A DNA stretch of 64,000 nucleotides from an uncultured Mediterranea sp. (GCF_902493215.1 NZ_CABUOL010000001.1:289282-353281); one strand, 5' to 3'; positions 14,895 to 24,743 are shown, counted from the stretch's first letter. Program-made: numbers and translations. The notes: generated by a model from the sequence alone, not told the origin.

Positions 14895-16097
14895 TTATTT
14901 CTTTTCAAGATCGCGCTTGCGCATCAATCCTTCGAGGAAATAATAATCGGCGTAGTTCAGCGGCACGTCAATCTCGGCGTTATGAGGAATACTGCCCACG
15001 GAATGCATCAGGATGAAATTGCCGTTCGTCCCCACTTCTGCACGATAGGACGGAGAAGCCAGACTTTCCATGATGCGGTCGGCCGTTTCCTTGTAGTTTT
15101 TATCGGGAACATACGTACTCAGCTCATAAAGAGCGGAAGCCGTACAGGCGGCAGCCGAAGCATCGCGCGGTTCGTTGGGAATGTTGGGCGCATCGTAGTC
15201 CCAGTAAGGAACCAGGTCGGCCGGCAGATTCTTGTTGTTGAAGATGAAGTTGTATACTTTTTCTGCCTGATCCAGATACTTCTTGTCGTGAGTATAACGG
15301 TAGCAGGCGGTATAGCCATACAAAGCCCAGGCCTGTCCGCGCGCCCAAGCCGATTCGTGTGCATAACCCTGTGCTGTCTGCTTGCTGCGTACCTCACCGG
15401 TTTCTGGATCATAGTCCACCACATGATAGCAACTGTTGTCGGCACGGAAATGGTTGGCCAGCGTTGTGTCTGCATGTTTCACGGCTATCTGGTAGAAAGT
15501 GGAATCGCCCGACAGGCGGGTCGCTTCAAACAGCAGTTCCAGGTTCATCATATTATCAATGATTACAGGGCACTTCCAGCCGCGTGTTCCCTGCCAGCCA
15601 CGGTCGGCATCCCACGACTGGATAACGCCTGCTCCCGGACGGAAACGGGTGGACAACGACTTGGCAGCCTCTACAATCACATCCTTATACTCTGTCTTAC
15701 CGGCCAGACGATATCCGTTCAGATAGCTGCAACCGATCATGAAACCGACATCGTGATGCCACTTCAGGTATTTTACCGAGTCCAGGTCTTCCGTATATTT
15801 CTCGGCCAGCTTCTCCCATTTCTGGTCGCCGGTCAATTCATAAGTCAGCCACATGCTGCCGGGGAAGAAACCCGAGCACCAGTCGTCAATGGGCACATAG
15901 TGAATGCTTCCATCCTTTTCGATGGTACGGGGATTCAATATCTTACCGGATTTCTCGATAATGTCGGTCTGCAAGGTATGCTGCGCCACCGCATTGTCGA
16001 TGTTGTCTTGGATGAAGTTGCTCTCCGCCTGCTTCTGGCCTGCGCAACTTGCAAAAATCAGGAGGGAAACTCCCAGGGTTGTCAGGGTTGTTTTCAT
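14895..16097 (-). CDS. GH88 unsaturated glucuronyl hydrolase
   Basis: A 400-residue (alpha/alpha)6-barrel enzyme that hydrates the C4-C5 double bond left by polysaccharide lyases and so releases the unsaturated uronate from the disaccharide. The two acidic residues known from Bacillus UGL (Asp88, Asp149) correspond to Asp116 in HHDVGF and Asp181 in IDNMMNLEL. Other family motifs are WARGQAWALYGYTACYRYT and the substrate-binding aromatic DDWCSGFFPGSMW. The lipobox FASC puts it in the periplasm or on the outer membrane. It is first in a two-gene operon with a sulfatase, 110 bases apart, with a promoter at 16146. It finishes the work of the PL8 lyases at 45-52 kb. Confidence 0.9.
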   Translation of the reverse strand: MKTTLTTLGVSLLIFASCAGQKQAESNFIQDNIDNAVAQHTLQTDIIEKSGKILNPRTIEKDGSIHYVPIDDWCSGFFPGSMWLTYELTGDQKWEKLAEKYTEDLDSVKYLKWHHDVGFMIGCSYLNGYRLAGKTEYKDVIVEAAKSLSTRFRPGAGVIQSWDADRGWQGTRGWKCPVIIDNMMNLELLFEATRLSGDSTFYQIAVKHADTTLANHFRADNSCYHVVDYDPETGEVRSKQTAQGYAHESAWARGQAWALYGYTACYRYTHDKKYLDQAEKVYNFIFNNKNLPADLVPYWDYDAPNIPNEPRDASAAACTASALYELSTYVPDKNYKETADRIMESLASPSYRAEVGTNGNFILMHSVGSIPHNAEIDVPLNYADYYFLEGLMRKRDLEKK

Positions 16098-16145
16098 AAC
16101 AAAGGATTATAAATTAATGTATAGTTCATACTTCTTTGACACGGA

Positions 16146-16153
16146 CAAAGGTA
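16146..16153 (-). promoter_or_regulatory. Promoter of the GH88-sulfatase operon
   Basis: Minus strand reads TACCTTTG, a perfect -7 box, with TATG 20 bases upstream near the -33 position. Upstream of it the minus strand has two similar stretches with a TTTAA core (16174-16183 and 16185-16196), a possible site for the AraC-type output domain of the hybrid regulator. The operator role is a guess. Confidence 0.5.
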
Positions 16154-16208
16154 TGTGCTTTCCGGAAGATAGACATACTTAAATCATACAGTTAAAGGAC
16201 AAAATTGT

Positions 16209-16216
16209 TACATTTG
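16209..16216 (+). promoter_or_regulatory. -7 box of the thioesterase gene
   Basis: TACATTTG is a perfect TAnnTTTG match about 85 bases ahead of the chosen start at 16301 and divergent from the GH88 operon promoter. Confidence 0.4.
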
Positions 16217-16300
16217 CAAGCAGAATCATACTTTTTCCGCCAGACCGATGCATTATCTGGCGGAAAACGGATCCAACCACCCTTAAAAAGACAAGAGACA

Positions 16301-16705
16301 ATGACACCACAGGAGTTTTTCAAGAACGACCATTTTGCCGGCAAAGTAGGCATCGAACTGACAGAAGTGAGAGAAGGCTATAGCAAAGCGCAACTGACAA
16401 TCACGGAAATACATCTGAATGCAGGGCGGCGCACACAGGGAGGAGTACTCTTCACACTAGCCGACCTGGCACTGGCTGCAGCAGCCAACTCACACGGGAC
16501 ATTGGCCCTGTCACTTTCATCACACATCACATTCCTGCGCAGCAGCGGTGCAGGCGATACGCTCACTGCCGAAGCGCGTGAATGCTACATAGGAAGGAGC
16601 ACAGGATACTATCAGGTGACAATCACCAACCAGCACGGCGATATCGTGGCCAGCTTTGAGTCTACGACCTTCCGCAAAAACGACCCGCTCCCCTTCCATC
16701 TGTAA
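16301..16705 (+). CDS. Hotdog-fold acyl-CoA thioesterase (PaaI/YbgC-like)
   Basis: A 134-residue protein of the single hotdog domain size. The pattern NAGRRTQGGVLFTLADLALAAA holds the catalytic Asp of PaaI-type thioesterases, followed by LSSHITFLRSSGAGDTLTAEA, the second half of the hotdog. It would hydrolyse an acyl- or phenylacetyl-type CoA thioester in the cytoplasm; the substrate is unknown. The start at 16301 is chosen because the upstream in-frame extension has no family similarity. It has no functional link to its neighbours. Confidence 0.75.
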   Translation: MTPQEFFKNDHFAGKVGIELTEVREGYSKAQLTITEIHLNAGRRTQGGVLFTLADLALAAAANSHGTLALSLSSHITFLRSSGAGDTLTAEARECYIGRSTGYYQVTITNQHGDIVASFESTTFRKNDPLPFHL

Positions 16706-16738
16706 CGGGAAGGAGTACGGGTTCTACTATCATCCGGC

Positions 16739-17572
16739 CTAATCCTCGACTATACACGTCAACGGATAGCGATTGCCACGCACGCTGGTCAGGAATGCCT
16801 TGGCCGAGCCAAAGTTGAGATACAGGTCCAGACGGATGGGAAGATGGTTCAAGTCGTCGGAAATGAAAAAGGTAATGACTTCATTCTCTTTCTTCTTGTT
16901 TCCGTCCTGCACGTATTCCACAAATGAGAATACCAGGCAACGGTAGGTCGTATCGTTGTTGGCCTTGACGTTCTCTTTGCCACGGTAAATGAGTGTCTGC
17001 TCCTCTACCCTACGTCCTGTAGCCATCGGGAAATTGATCTTTTGCCCTACCTTGTAGTCTTTGGGATCCCAGGAGCGGGCCTGGGCCAGGATGCTCAACA
17101 TATCGTAAATGCACCGGCTGTCGTTATAGGACATCGTATCGGCATGCCCGTCGCGCCATGTGCGCCGCTGGTTCACATACGACACACCGTCCTTGTAGTC
17201 GAACCAGGCTTCATCCACGGTATAGCGTTTGCCTTCCTCGGCACCCTTGCGGAAGTACAACGGTTCCAGACGCTCGCCGACGTAACAAGTCAGCGTATCG
17301 CGCATCTTGAAGAAGAAATCGACCCGCTTGCTGCTTACCGAAAGCAGGTTGAAACGAAAAGCCGGTTTCCGATGATAGGTCGTGGCATTGGTCGTCAGGC
17401 TGGCCAGCCCTGCCTTGACCCAGATAAATTTCCAGTTGAAATACAAGTCGTACATCACGTGCTCACCCGATTTGAACGCCTTGTTCTCAACCGTGCATTG
17501 CGCACGCAACGATCCGACAGGCACTGCGCATATCGCGCATACCAGCAGCAGTGCAGCCATCCAGCTTTTCAT
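16739..17572 (-). CDS. DUF3108-like exported protein
   Basis: About 277 residues with a signal peptide (MKSWMAALLLVC ending in LRAQC). Motifs such as GEHVMYDLYFNWKFIWVKAGLA and DVLSIL-like YDMLSILAQAR, with a beta-rich body that alternates WFDYKDG and TFFISDD strands, fit the DUF3108 envelope family; its function is unknown. An in-frame extension reaches 17734, but the upstream gene stops at 17607 and the signal peptide begins at the ATG at 17572, so this start is preferred. It is cotranscribed with the Ig-like lipoprotein gene. The Cys at the cleavage site could make it a lipoprotein, but the lipobox is weak. Confidence 0.65.
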   Translation of the reverse strand: MKSWMAALLLVCAICAVPVGSLRAQCTVENKAFKSGEHVMYDLYFNWKFIWVKAGLASLTTNATTYHRKPAFRFNLLSVSSKRVDFFFKMRDTLTCYVGERLEPLYFRKGAEEGKRYTVDEAWFDYKDGVSYVNQRRTWRDGHADTMSYNDSRCIYDMLSILAQARSWDPKDYKVGQKINFPMATGRRVEEQTLIYRGKENVKANNDTTYRCLVFSFVEYVQDGNKKKENEVITFFISDDLNHLPIRLDLYLNFGSAKAFLTSVRGNRYPLTCIVED

Positions 17573-17606
17573 TCCGCCGTTGCACAGCTTTTGTACCGGT
17601 TGCAGC

Positions 17607-19583
17607 CTAACGGCTGCCGGTACTGCTTCGTTTGTTGTTTTTCTTTTTTTCATCCGGCTTTTGTTTTTTAAGTTCCAAAGGTTTCTGTTCATCCAACGCC
17701 CTGTCAAACAGGTTCCAGGTCTGTTGCAGTTCAAAGTTGGCTTTCAACTCCACTACCTGAAAATAATAGTATACCATCTCGGGCTGAATATGTTTTTCAT
17801 AATCGCCCGTATCCCATATACCATTCCGGTTCTTGTCTGCAACCAGGCGCGCTCCATATTTGCCTGGCGTCAGATAATAGAAATCGGCCTTCCCGTCGAC
17901 TACCGGTACGGTGCGTACCACTGCATCCTGTGCATTCAGCAACTCAACGAAAGAAGTGGAGTCGGCACCAGCTATATCAAAAAGGATGGTACCGTATTCC
18001 TCTATGGTCTTTACCTTGAATTCCTGCTTGATTTTATCCGTATACAAGCCATACAGACCTTCGATGGCCATAGAGTCCACTGCAAACTGATAGCTCTCAC
18101 CGGGTTTCCAGTCGGCAAATACATTATAGACTTTCAAGTCCAGCGAGTCTGGCTGGAAATCGAACGGGATATCGTTCCACAGCGTGTCCACCTTCTGCCG
18201 AAGATGGAAAGCCGCTGTATCAATGCGTGTCAATGGTTCCTGGAAAGTCAGCGTAATATAGTCGTATACATCCATCGACGAAGGCGCATACACCTCAACA
18301 GGCAGGAACTCGGTCGGCAACTTGGGTTCTTCCGGCTCTACTACATTGCCTTCTTCATCCCGTTTCTTCTTTTTCTTGGCAGCCTTCTTCAGTTCTTCCA
18401 GCTTCTTCTCGTCCTGCTCCTGCTTTTGCTTCAGCTGTTTGGCATAGGTCAGCTTCGCCAGCAGGCGGAGTGTATCTTTCCGCTGGGAAAGTTGTCCCAA
18501 TGTGTCTGTTGCCAGATAGGTCAACTCCACATTCAACGTATCTTGCTTATACAGCAACGAGTCCTTGATCCAATAGTGAATCGTATCATTGCGCCCGGTC
18601 GTCTGCTCGATGACAAACGCATCGCGCTCATCAAAATTGAGACCCTTCAGCAAAGGCAGGCTGTCGGCCGGCGCCGTGAAGTAGAGCGAAAACTTCTGCG
18701 GCGTCAAACGTTCACTCTTGGCCAGTCGCTGGTTGTATCGTATCTCCTTAAAGCTGCGCAACAGGATGTCATCCGGCAAATAGTGGGTATACTGGTGCTC
18801 AACTATCGTATCGATGGTCAGCGAGTCAATCCAAGAGGTATCCTGCCGCATGCGATATTCATAACGCGGAATAATGAGGGAGTCATGCCAGGCAATCTGT
18901 TCGGCAGGCTGGGAAAAATAAAAATTCTGGTCGGCATCCTGCAAGGCATAAACGCGATAGGTCCCCGGCGCTACACCACGAATGGAAAAACGTCCGCGAC
19001 TGTCCGTACGCCCCACCCGCTCGAAGGGGACAGAGGTAAAAGCAGAATCGGCCAGATTGGACTGCAACCCCACCAGCATACCCTTCACCGGCTCCAGGTT
19101 GGAGGCATTCAACACGGTGCCCGATACGGCCATCGTGTCCAGCCTGTCCCCTGTAGAAAACGTAAAGGTAAACTGTTCCAGCGGATTGCTTTCGTTATTG
19201 TCCTGAATGGCATCTCCGAAGTCAATCGTATAGGTTACGCCCGTCTTCATCGTATCCTGAAAATTGACAATAACCTTCTTTCCGTTCGTCTTGATTTCAG
19301 GCTGCTGTATCTGGGGGGGCGAGATTACAATCTTCTCACTCGGATTGTCCAGCTTGATATATTCGTCGAAGGCAATGGTTACCCGCTTGCGTTTATAGTT
19401 CAGCTGTCCCGGCTCAGGTGTACTTTGCAGGAACCGGGGCGGAGTCTCGTCAATCGGCCCTCCCTCGATACGGCCTATGCTGGCACATGAGTACAGCAAA
19501 ACACCCAAAACCAAGAAGACAGGCAGGCGTCTGAGCGACAGCGCATCCCTACCGTTATCTGTTTTTTTCTTCAATCCTTTCAT
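17607..19583 (-). CDS. Ig-like (Big_5) domain lipoprotein
   Basis: About 658 residues. The signal peptide ends in the lipobox VLLYSCAS. Residues about 30-130 form a Big_5 Ig-like domain (TPPRFLQSTPEPG, VTIAFDEYIKLDNP, FTFSTGD). A carboxypeptidase-regulatory-like beta-sandwich follows (GTVLNASNLEPVKGMLVGL, GRFSIRGVAPGTYRVYALQD). Around residue 400 there is a highly charged Lys/Glu coiled-coil-like stretch (KQKQEQDEKKLEELKKAAKKKKK), and the tail is Lys-rich. The start at 19583 is chosen because the -7 box at 19618-19625 leaves the ATG at 19631 too close to the transcript start. It is probably a structural or assembly protein of the outer envelope; function unknown. Confidence 0.65.
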   Translation of the reverse strand: MKGLKKKTDNGRDALSLRRLPVFLVLGVLLYSCASIGRIEGGPIDETPPRFLQSTPEPGQLNYKRKRVTIAFDEYIKLDNPSEKIVISPPQIQQPEIKTNGKKVIVNFQDTMKTGVTYTIDFGDAIQDNNESNPLEQFTFTFSTGDRLDTMAVSGTVLNASNLEPVKGMLVGLQSNLADSAFTSVPFERVGRTDSRGRFSIRGVAPGTYRVYALQDADQNFYFSQPAEQIAWHDSLIIPRYEYRMRQDTSWIDSLTIDTIVEHQYTHYLPDDILLRSFKEIRYNQRLAKSERLTPQKFSLYFTAPADSLPLLKGLNFDERDAFVIEQTTGRNDTIHYWIKDSLLYKQDTLNVELTYLATDTLGQLSQRKDTLRLLAKLTYAKQLKQKQEQDEKKLEELKKAAKKKKKRDEEGNVVEPEEPKLPTEFLPVEVYAPSSMDVYDYITLTFQEPLTRIDTAAFHLRQKVDTLWNDIPFDFQPDSLDLKVYNVFADWKPGESYQFAVDSMAIEGLYGLYTDKIKQEFKVKTIEEYGTILFDIAGADSTSFVELLNAQDAVVRTVPVVDGKADFYYLTPGKYGARLVADKNRNGIWDTGDYEKHIQPEMVYYYFQVVELKANFELQQTWNLFDRALDEQKPLELKKQKPDEKKKNNKRSSTGSR

Positions 19584-19617
19584 GCAGTCTGAATCTATCA
19601 ACCAAAAGATATTGACG

Positions 19618-19625
19618 CAAAGATA
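19618..19625 (-). promoter_or_regulatory. -7 box of the Ig-like lipoprotein/DUF3108 operon
   Basis: Minus strand reads TATCTTTG, a perfect TAnnTTTG box. A TTTG on the same strand (19650-19653) is 24 bases upstream, slightly too far for an ideal -33. Confidence 0.45.
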
Positions 19626-19790
19626 CAACAACTATCCATACAGCATGCACAAAGGTCCCTTTATTTTGGTTTTTTATGTGAATCAGGAACCGAAAAACAT
19701 TTTATCCGCATAGACTTCCACCTGCAAATCCCGACATCGGAGAGGAAAGGATGCGCCTTTGCCCGTACAAGTTTCAATCATCCGTTGCAC

Positions 19791-19900
19791 AAGATGGCAT
19801 CTTGAGCAGCATAAGATGGCATCTTGAGCAGCATAAGATGGCATCTTGAACAGCATGAGATGGCATCTTGTGCAACATGAGACGGTATCTTGTGTCATGT
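19791..19900. repeat. 22-bp-period tandem array, locus D (5 units)
   Basis: Five units start at 19791, 19813, 19835, 19857 and 19879. Each has a 14-bp near-palindromic core AAGATGGCATCTTG (units 4 and 5 vary to GAGATGGCATCTTG and GAGACGGTATCTTG) and an 8-bp spacer such as AGCAGCAT. The array lies in the 520-bp space between the divergent Ig-lipoprotein and RND efflux genes, away from both -7 boxes. The rest of that space (19626-19790 and 19901-20015) holds nothing else I can name. The core recurs in the array at 33073. Confidence 0.85.
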
Positions 19901-20015
19901 AAGGTAGAAACCTACAGTACACTTCTTACTGTCTTCGTTCTTGAATACTGGTAGAATTCTCTGAAACATAGTTAAAAAATACCACCTTTACAAACCTATA
20001 TATATCAAAAATCGG

Positions 20016-20023
20016 TACTTTTG
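20016..20023 (+). promoter_or_regulatory. -7 box of the RND efflux operon
   Basis: TACTTTTG is a perfect TAnnTTTG box 84 bases ahead of the membrane-fusion gene. No TTTG is present at the -33 position, so an activator may be needed. Confidence 0.45.
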
Positions 20024-20107
20024 CATGCTTGAAAACTAAACAGAGCGCTTAAGTTTTCAGAAAAAGCATGGGTTGACATTAATAATTAGACACAGAGATA
20101 AATAAGT

Positions 20108-21283
20108 ATGAAGAGTAGATTAATATTAGTGGCAAGTTGCTTAGCCCTGCTCAGCAGCTGCGGACAAGGCAACAAAAGTACGGGTAGTGCCCCCGAAGTT
20201 GCAGTCATGGAGGTAAATACCACCACTGCAAACCTGACAAACAGTTATCCTGCTACCATCAAAGGTAAACAGGATGTAGAAATCCGCCCGATGGTAAGCG
20301 GTTTTATCACCAAACTGCACGTAGATGAAGGTGCTGTTGTCCGCAAAGGGCAAGTATTGTTCACCATCGACCCTGTACAATACCAAGCCGCCGTGAACTC
20401 AGCCAAAGCAAGCGTTGAAACAGCCCAGGCAGCTTTGAACACGCAAGAACTGACTACTGAAAACAAACGCGAGCTGAACAAGAAGAACATCATCAGCGAC
20501 TACGATCTGAAAATGTCCGAGAACCAGCTGGCACAGGCCAAAGCCAATCTGGCACAAGCTAAGGCACAGCTCGTCAACGCCCAAAACAATCTGTCGTACA
20601 CGGAAGTAACCAGCCCCAGCGACGGTGTAGTAGGAACCATCCCCTACCGTGTAGGCAGTCTGGTAAGCGCATCCATTGCAACACCCTTGACGACAGTTGC
20701 CGACATTTCTGAAATGTACGCCTATTTCTCCATGACCGAACGTCAGCTGCTGGCCATGATACGCGAAGGCGGTACGATGAAGGAAATCCTCGACAAAATG
20801 CCGGATATCCAGTTGAGCCTGGTAGACGGTACCATCTATCCGGACAGCGGCCGCGTGGAAACCATCAGCGGAGTCATTGACCAGGCTACAGGTTCTGTGA
20901 ACATGCGTGCACTCTTCCCCAACAAGCACAACATCCTGCGCAGTGGAGGTACTGGTAACGTCATCTTCCACAACCCGCTGCACGACGTAATCATGATTCC
21001 CCAATCGGCCACAACCGAAATTCAGGACAAGAAATTCGTACTTGTACTCCAGCCCGACAATACACTGAAGAATACAGAAATCAAAGTATTCACCTTGGAC
21101 GACGGAAAATACTTTTACGTGACCGACGGACTGAAAAAGGGTGACAAGATAGTCATCGAAGGTGTACAGTCACTGAAAGACGGACAAGCCATCACGCCCA
21201 TTACACCGGCTGACAAAGAAGCTGAATACCAGAAAGCTTTGCAAGACCAGAAAGATGGCAATATTCAAACGGCCTTTCAATAA
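20108..21283 (+). CDS. RND efflux membrane-fusion protein (AcrA-like)
   Basis: A 391-residue periplasmic adaptor that bridges the inner-membrane pump and the outer-membrane channel. It has a lipobox (ALLSSCGQG), a biotinyl-lipoyl-like half (EIRPMVSGFITKLHVDEGAVVRKGQVLFTID), a coiled-coil hairpin around residues 95-165 (many Ala, Gln, Lys and Asn; NNLSYTEVTSPSDGVVG closes it), and the barrel and membrane-proximal domains after that. It is the first gene of an efflux operon. The substrate range cannot be predicted; no local regulator is present. Confidence 0.92.
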   Translation: MKSRLILVASCLALLSSCGQGNKSTGSAPEVAVMEVNTTTANLTNSYPATIKGKQDVEIRPMVSGFITKLHVDEGAVVRKGQVLFTIDPVQYQAAVNSAKASVETAQAALNTQELTTENKRELNKKNIISDYDLKMSENQLAQAKANLAQAKAQLVNAQNNLSYTEVTSPSDGVVGTIPYRVGSLVSASIATPLTTVADISEMYAYFSMTERQLLAMIREGGTMKEILDKMPDIQLSLVDGTIYPDSGRVETISGVIDQATGSVNMRALFPNKHNILRSGGTGNVIFHNPLHDVIMIPQSATTEIQDKKFVLVLQPDNTLKNTEIKVFTLDDGKYFYVTDGLKKGDKIVIEGVQSLKDGQAITPITPADKEAEYQKALQDQKDGNIQTAFQ

Positions 21284-21314
21284 AACAAACCCAACCAACA
21301 AATTGTAAGAAAGA

Positions 21315-24300
21315 ATGAAACTAGATAGATTTATTAACCGTCCGGTACTGTCAACAGTTATCTCCATCCTGTTAGTAATTCTGGGCTTTATCGGGTTGGC
21401 CACGCTGCCAATTACCCAATACCCGGACATTGCACCGCCTACGGTATCTGTACGTGCCACCTATACCGGTGCCAATGCGCAGACAGTATTGAATTCAGTC
21501 ATATCCCCGCTGGAAGACCAGATCAACGGTGTGGAGAACATGATGTACATGACTTCCAATGCATCCAACAGCGGATCTGCGGATATCTCAATCTACTTCA
21601 AGCAAGGTACTGACCCCGATATGGCTGCCGTCAATGTACAGAACCGTGTATCCATGGCACAAGGTCTGCTTCCTGCCGAAGTAACCAAAGTCGGTGTAAC
21701 CACCCAGAAACGCCAGACCTCTATGTTGATGATCTTCTCCATCTACGATGAAAAAGACCAATACAACATCGAGTTCCTGGAAAACTATGCCAACATCAAC
21801 CTGATTCCTGAAGTAAAACGTGTCACCGGTGTAGGTGATGCCAATGTGATGGGACAGGATTACTCCATGCGTATCTGGTTGAAGCCTGATATCATGGCGC
21901 AATACAAACTGATTCCCAATGATGTAGTGGCAGCCTTGAGCGAACAGAACATCGAAGCCGCTCCGGGTCAGTTGGGTGAACGAGGAAAGCAAACGTTCCA
22001 ATACACTTTACGTTACAAAGGCCGTCTGCAACAGCCTGCCGAGTTCGAAGACATCGTTATCAAGGCCTTGGAAAACGGTGAAGTGCTTCGCTTGAAAGAT
22101 ATTGCACGTGTTGAATTGGGTCGTTTGGCTTATACATTCAACAATACGGTAAACGGGCACAAATCTGTCAGCTGTATCGTGTATCAGATGGCAGGTACCA
22201 ACGCAACCCAAACCATCAGCGACATCGAAAAGCTGCTTGAAGACTATTCTGCAAAATTGCCTTCAGGCCTGAGAATCAATATTGCACAAAATGCCAACGA
22301 CTTCCTCTTCGCTTCCATACATGAAGTAGTAAAGACGTTGATCGAAGCGTTCATCCTGGTATTTATCGTGGTATACATATTCCTTCAGGATATGCGTTCT
22401 ACGTTGATTCCTGCGATTGCCATTCCGGTTGCCTTGATTGCTACCTTCTTCGTATTGAAGCTGATTGGCTTCAGTATCAACCTGCTGACACTTTCGGCCA
22501 TGGTGCTTGCAATTGCCATTGTGGTCGACGATGCCATTGTGGTTGTCGAAGGTGTGCATGCAAAACTTGACCAGGGATACAAATCGGCACGCGCGGCATC
22601 CATCGACGCCATGCACGAATTAGGCGGTGCACTTGTTTCCATTACTTTGGTCATGATGTCTGTATTCGTTCCTGTAAGCTTCATGGGAGGTACAGCAGGT
22701 ACATTCTACCGCCAGTTCGGTTTGACAATGGCTATCGCCATCGCCTTCTCAGCCATCAACGCATTGACCTTAAGTCCGGCCTTGTGTGCCATCTTCCTGA
22801 AACCACACAACAGCGAGGGTCACCTGAAAGAGCGTGTCGGTACAGCTACCAAAGAAGCACGCAAAATCATGTTGGCCCGCTATGCAGACTCTTTGGGAAG
22901 AATGATGCGCCCGGGCATTACCCTTATCTTTACTGTAATTGCCATCATCGGTATGATTTTCGGTTTCTTCAGCTTTGAAAGCCATCCCGTACTCTGTATC
23001 GTAATGATTGTTATCAGTATTCTGGCTTTGGCAGGCATGACAACCGACAAGTTCAAAAAGTCTTTCAATGACTCATACGATTCACTCCTTGGCAAGTACA
23101 AGAAACAAGTATTGAGGTTTATCCAGAAAAAATGGCTGTCTGGAGGTATTGTAGTTGCCTCCATTGCATTACTGGTTTTCTTCATGCAAATCACTCCTAC
23201 CGGTATGGTTCCCAATGAAGACACGGGTACCATTATGGGTGCCGTAACCCTGCCTCCCGGAACTTCTCAGGAACGCGCCCAACAGATTCTGAGCCGTGTA
23301 GACAGTCTTGTTGCAGCCGATCCGGCCGTAGAATCACGTACCATCATCTCCGGCTTCAGTTTCATCGGCGGCCAAGGACCATCTTACGGTTCGGTCATCA
23401 TCAAACTTAAGAATTGGGAAGAGCGTTCAACCATGCAGAACTCAACCATTGTCTACGCTACACTTTTCATGCGTGCACAAAAGGTTATCAAGGAAGCACA
23501 GGTATTGTTCTTCGCTCCGCCTATGATTCCCGGTTATTCGGCATCCAGTGATATCGAACTGAACATGCAGGATAAAACGGGTGGTGATTTGAATCACTTC
23601 TTCGATGTGGTGAATGCATATACGGCAGAACTGGAGAAACGGCCGGAAGTAAACTCCGCACGTACCAGCTTCAACCCCAACTTCCCCCAATATATGCTGA
23701 ACATTGATGCTGCAGCCTGTAAAAAGGCAGGCATCAGCCCCAGTGACATCCTGACAACACTCCAAGGTTATTACGGTGGTCTGTATGCCTCCAACTTCAA
23801 CAGCTTTGGTAAGATGTATCGTGTTATGGTACAAGCAGAGCCGGATGCAACCAAAAATCTGGAATCTCTGCAGAGTATCAAAGTACGCAACGGAAACGAC
23901 ATGGCACCCATCACCCAATTCGTGTCTATCGAAAAGGTATATGGTCCGGATGTAATCAGCCGTTTCAACCTCTACACCTCTATGAAAGTGATGGTAGCAC
24001 CTGCTTCCGGTTACACATCCGGTCAGGCTCTGCAGGCCATAGCCGAAGTGGCACAACAAAACCTGCCCGCAGGTTTCGGATACGAACTCGGTGGTATGGC
24101 ACGTGAAGAGGCTCAGACAAGCGGCAGCACCACAGGTATCATCTTCCTGCTCTGCTTTGTATTCGTTTATCTGTTGCTGAGTGCGCAGTACGAGAGCTAC
24201 ATTCTTCCGTTGTCTGTATTGCTTTCCATACCTTTCGGTTTGTTGGGAAGCTTCCTCTTCGTCAACGGTGCCAGTGCCATTGGTAGTGTTCCTGCCTTGA

Positions 24301-24731
24301 AGATGATCATCGGTTCCATGTCCAATGACATCTACATGCAAATCGCCTTGATTATGTTGATGGGATTGTTGGCGAAGAACGCCATCTTGATTGTAGAGTT
24401 TGCACTCGACCGCCGCAAAATGGGTATGAGTATCACATGGGCAGCCGTATTGGGTGCCGCCGCCCGTTTGCGTCCTATCCTGATGACGTCTATGGCTATG
24501 ATTGTCGGTCTGCTCCCGCTGATGTTTGCATCAGGCGCAGGTGCCAATGGTAACCGTACATTGGGAACATCTGCTATCGGTGGTATGTTGATCGGTATGA
24601 TTCTGCAAATCTTCATTGTTCCCGCTCTGTTTGTAGCCTTCCAATATTTGCAGGAGAAATTCAAACCGATGGAATGGGAAGACGTAGACAATTCTGACGC
24701 TACGGCCGAAATAGAACAATACAGTAAATAA
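21315..24731 (+). CDS. RND efflux transporter (AcrB-like, HAE1 family)
   Basis: A 1138-residue inner-membrane proton/drug antiporter. It starts FINRPVLSTVISILLVILG (TM1). It has the two periplasmic porter loops and twelve expected membrane segments. The proton-relay aspartates are Asp405 and Asp406 in IAIVVDDAIVVVEG of TM4, with the partner Lys in LMGLLAKNAILIVEF of TM10. It is about 90 residues longer than E. coli AcrB, mostly because of an insert between TM6 and TM7 (about residues 495-600) with an extra hydrophobic pair. It lies 31 bases after the adaptor gene, and a hairpin separates it from the channel gene. Confidence 0.94.
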   Translation: MKLDRFINRPVLSTVISILLVILGFIGLATLPITQYPDIAPPTVSVRATYTGANAQTVLNSVISPLEDQINGVENMMYMTSNASNSGSADISIYFKQGTDPDMAAVNVQNRVSMAQGLLPAEVTKVGVTTQKRQTSMLMIFSIYDEKDQYNIEFLENYANINLIPEVKRVTGVGDANVMGQDYSMRIWLKPDIMAQYKLIPNDVVAALSEQNIEAAPGQLGERGKQTFQYTLRYKGRLQQPAEFEDIVIKALENGEVLRLKDIARVELGRLAYTFNNTVNGHKSVSCIVYQMAGTNATQTISDIEKLLEDYSAKLPSGLRINIAQNANDFLFASIHEVVKTLIEAFILVFIVVYIFLQDMRSTLIPAIAIPVALIATFFVLKLIGFSINLLTLSAMVLAIAIVVDDAIVVVEGVHAKLDQGYKSARAASIDAMHELGGALVSITLVMMSVFVPVSFMGGTAGTFYRQFGLTMAIAIAFSAINALTLSPALCAIFLKPHNSEGHLKERVGTATKEARKIMLARYADSLGRMMRPGITLIFTVIAIIGMIFGFFSFESHPVLCIVMIVISILALAGMTTDKFKKSFNDSYDSLLGKYKKQVLRFIQKKWLSGGIVVASIALLVFFMQITPTGMVPNEDTGTIMGAVTLPPGTSQERAQQILSRVDSLVAADPAVESRTIISGFSFIGGQGPSYGSVIIKLKNWEERSTMQNSTIVYATLFMRAQKVIKEAQVLFFAPPMIPGYSASSDIELNMQDKTGGDLNHFFDVVNAYTAELEKRPEVNSARTSFNPNFPQYMLNIDAAACKKAGISPSDILTTLQGYYGGLYASNFNSFGKMYRVMVQAEPDATKNLESLQSIKVRNGNDMAPITQFVSIEKVYGPDVISRFNLYTSMKVMVAPASGYTSGQALQAIAEVAQQNLPAGFGYELGGMAREEAQTSGSTTGIIFLLCFVFVYLLLSAQYESYILPLSVLLSIPFGLLGSFLFVNGASAIGSVPALKMIIGSMSNDIYMQIALIMLMGLLAKNAILIVEFALDRRKMGMSITWAAVLGAAARLRPILMTSMAMIVGLLPLMFASGAGANGNRTLGTSAIGGMLIGMILQIFIVPALFVAFQYLQEKFKPMEWEDVDNSDATAEIEQYSK

Positions 24732-24743
24732 ATGAAGTATTCC

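Noticed and set aside
16174..16196. TTTAA direct repeat upstream of GH88 as the same operator as the one before susC
   Set aside because: The motif does not match the TTTGTAC-like repeats at 34894-34920, so a shared operator cannot be claimed.
17382..19490. A 702-residue plus-strand frame opposite the Ig-like lipoprotein gene
   Set aside because: Composition is rich in Gln, Arg and Ile with no domain, and the opposite strand encodes a lipoprotein with a clear lipobox.
19683..19922. Minus-strand open frame across array D, and similar short frames across the other arrays
   Set aside because: The predicted peptides are just translations of the repeat (recurring Cys-His-Leu patterns) and have no start region, promoter or family signature.
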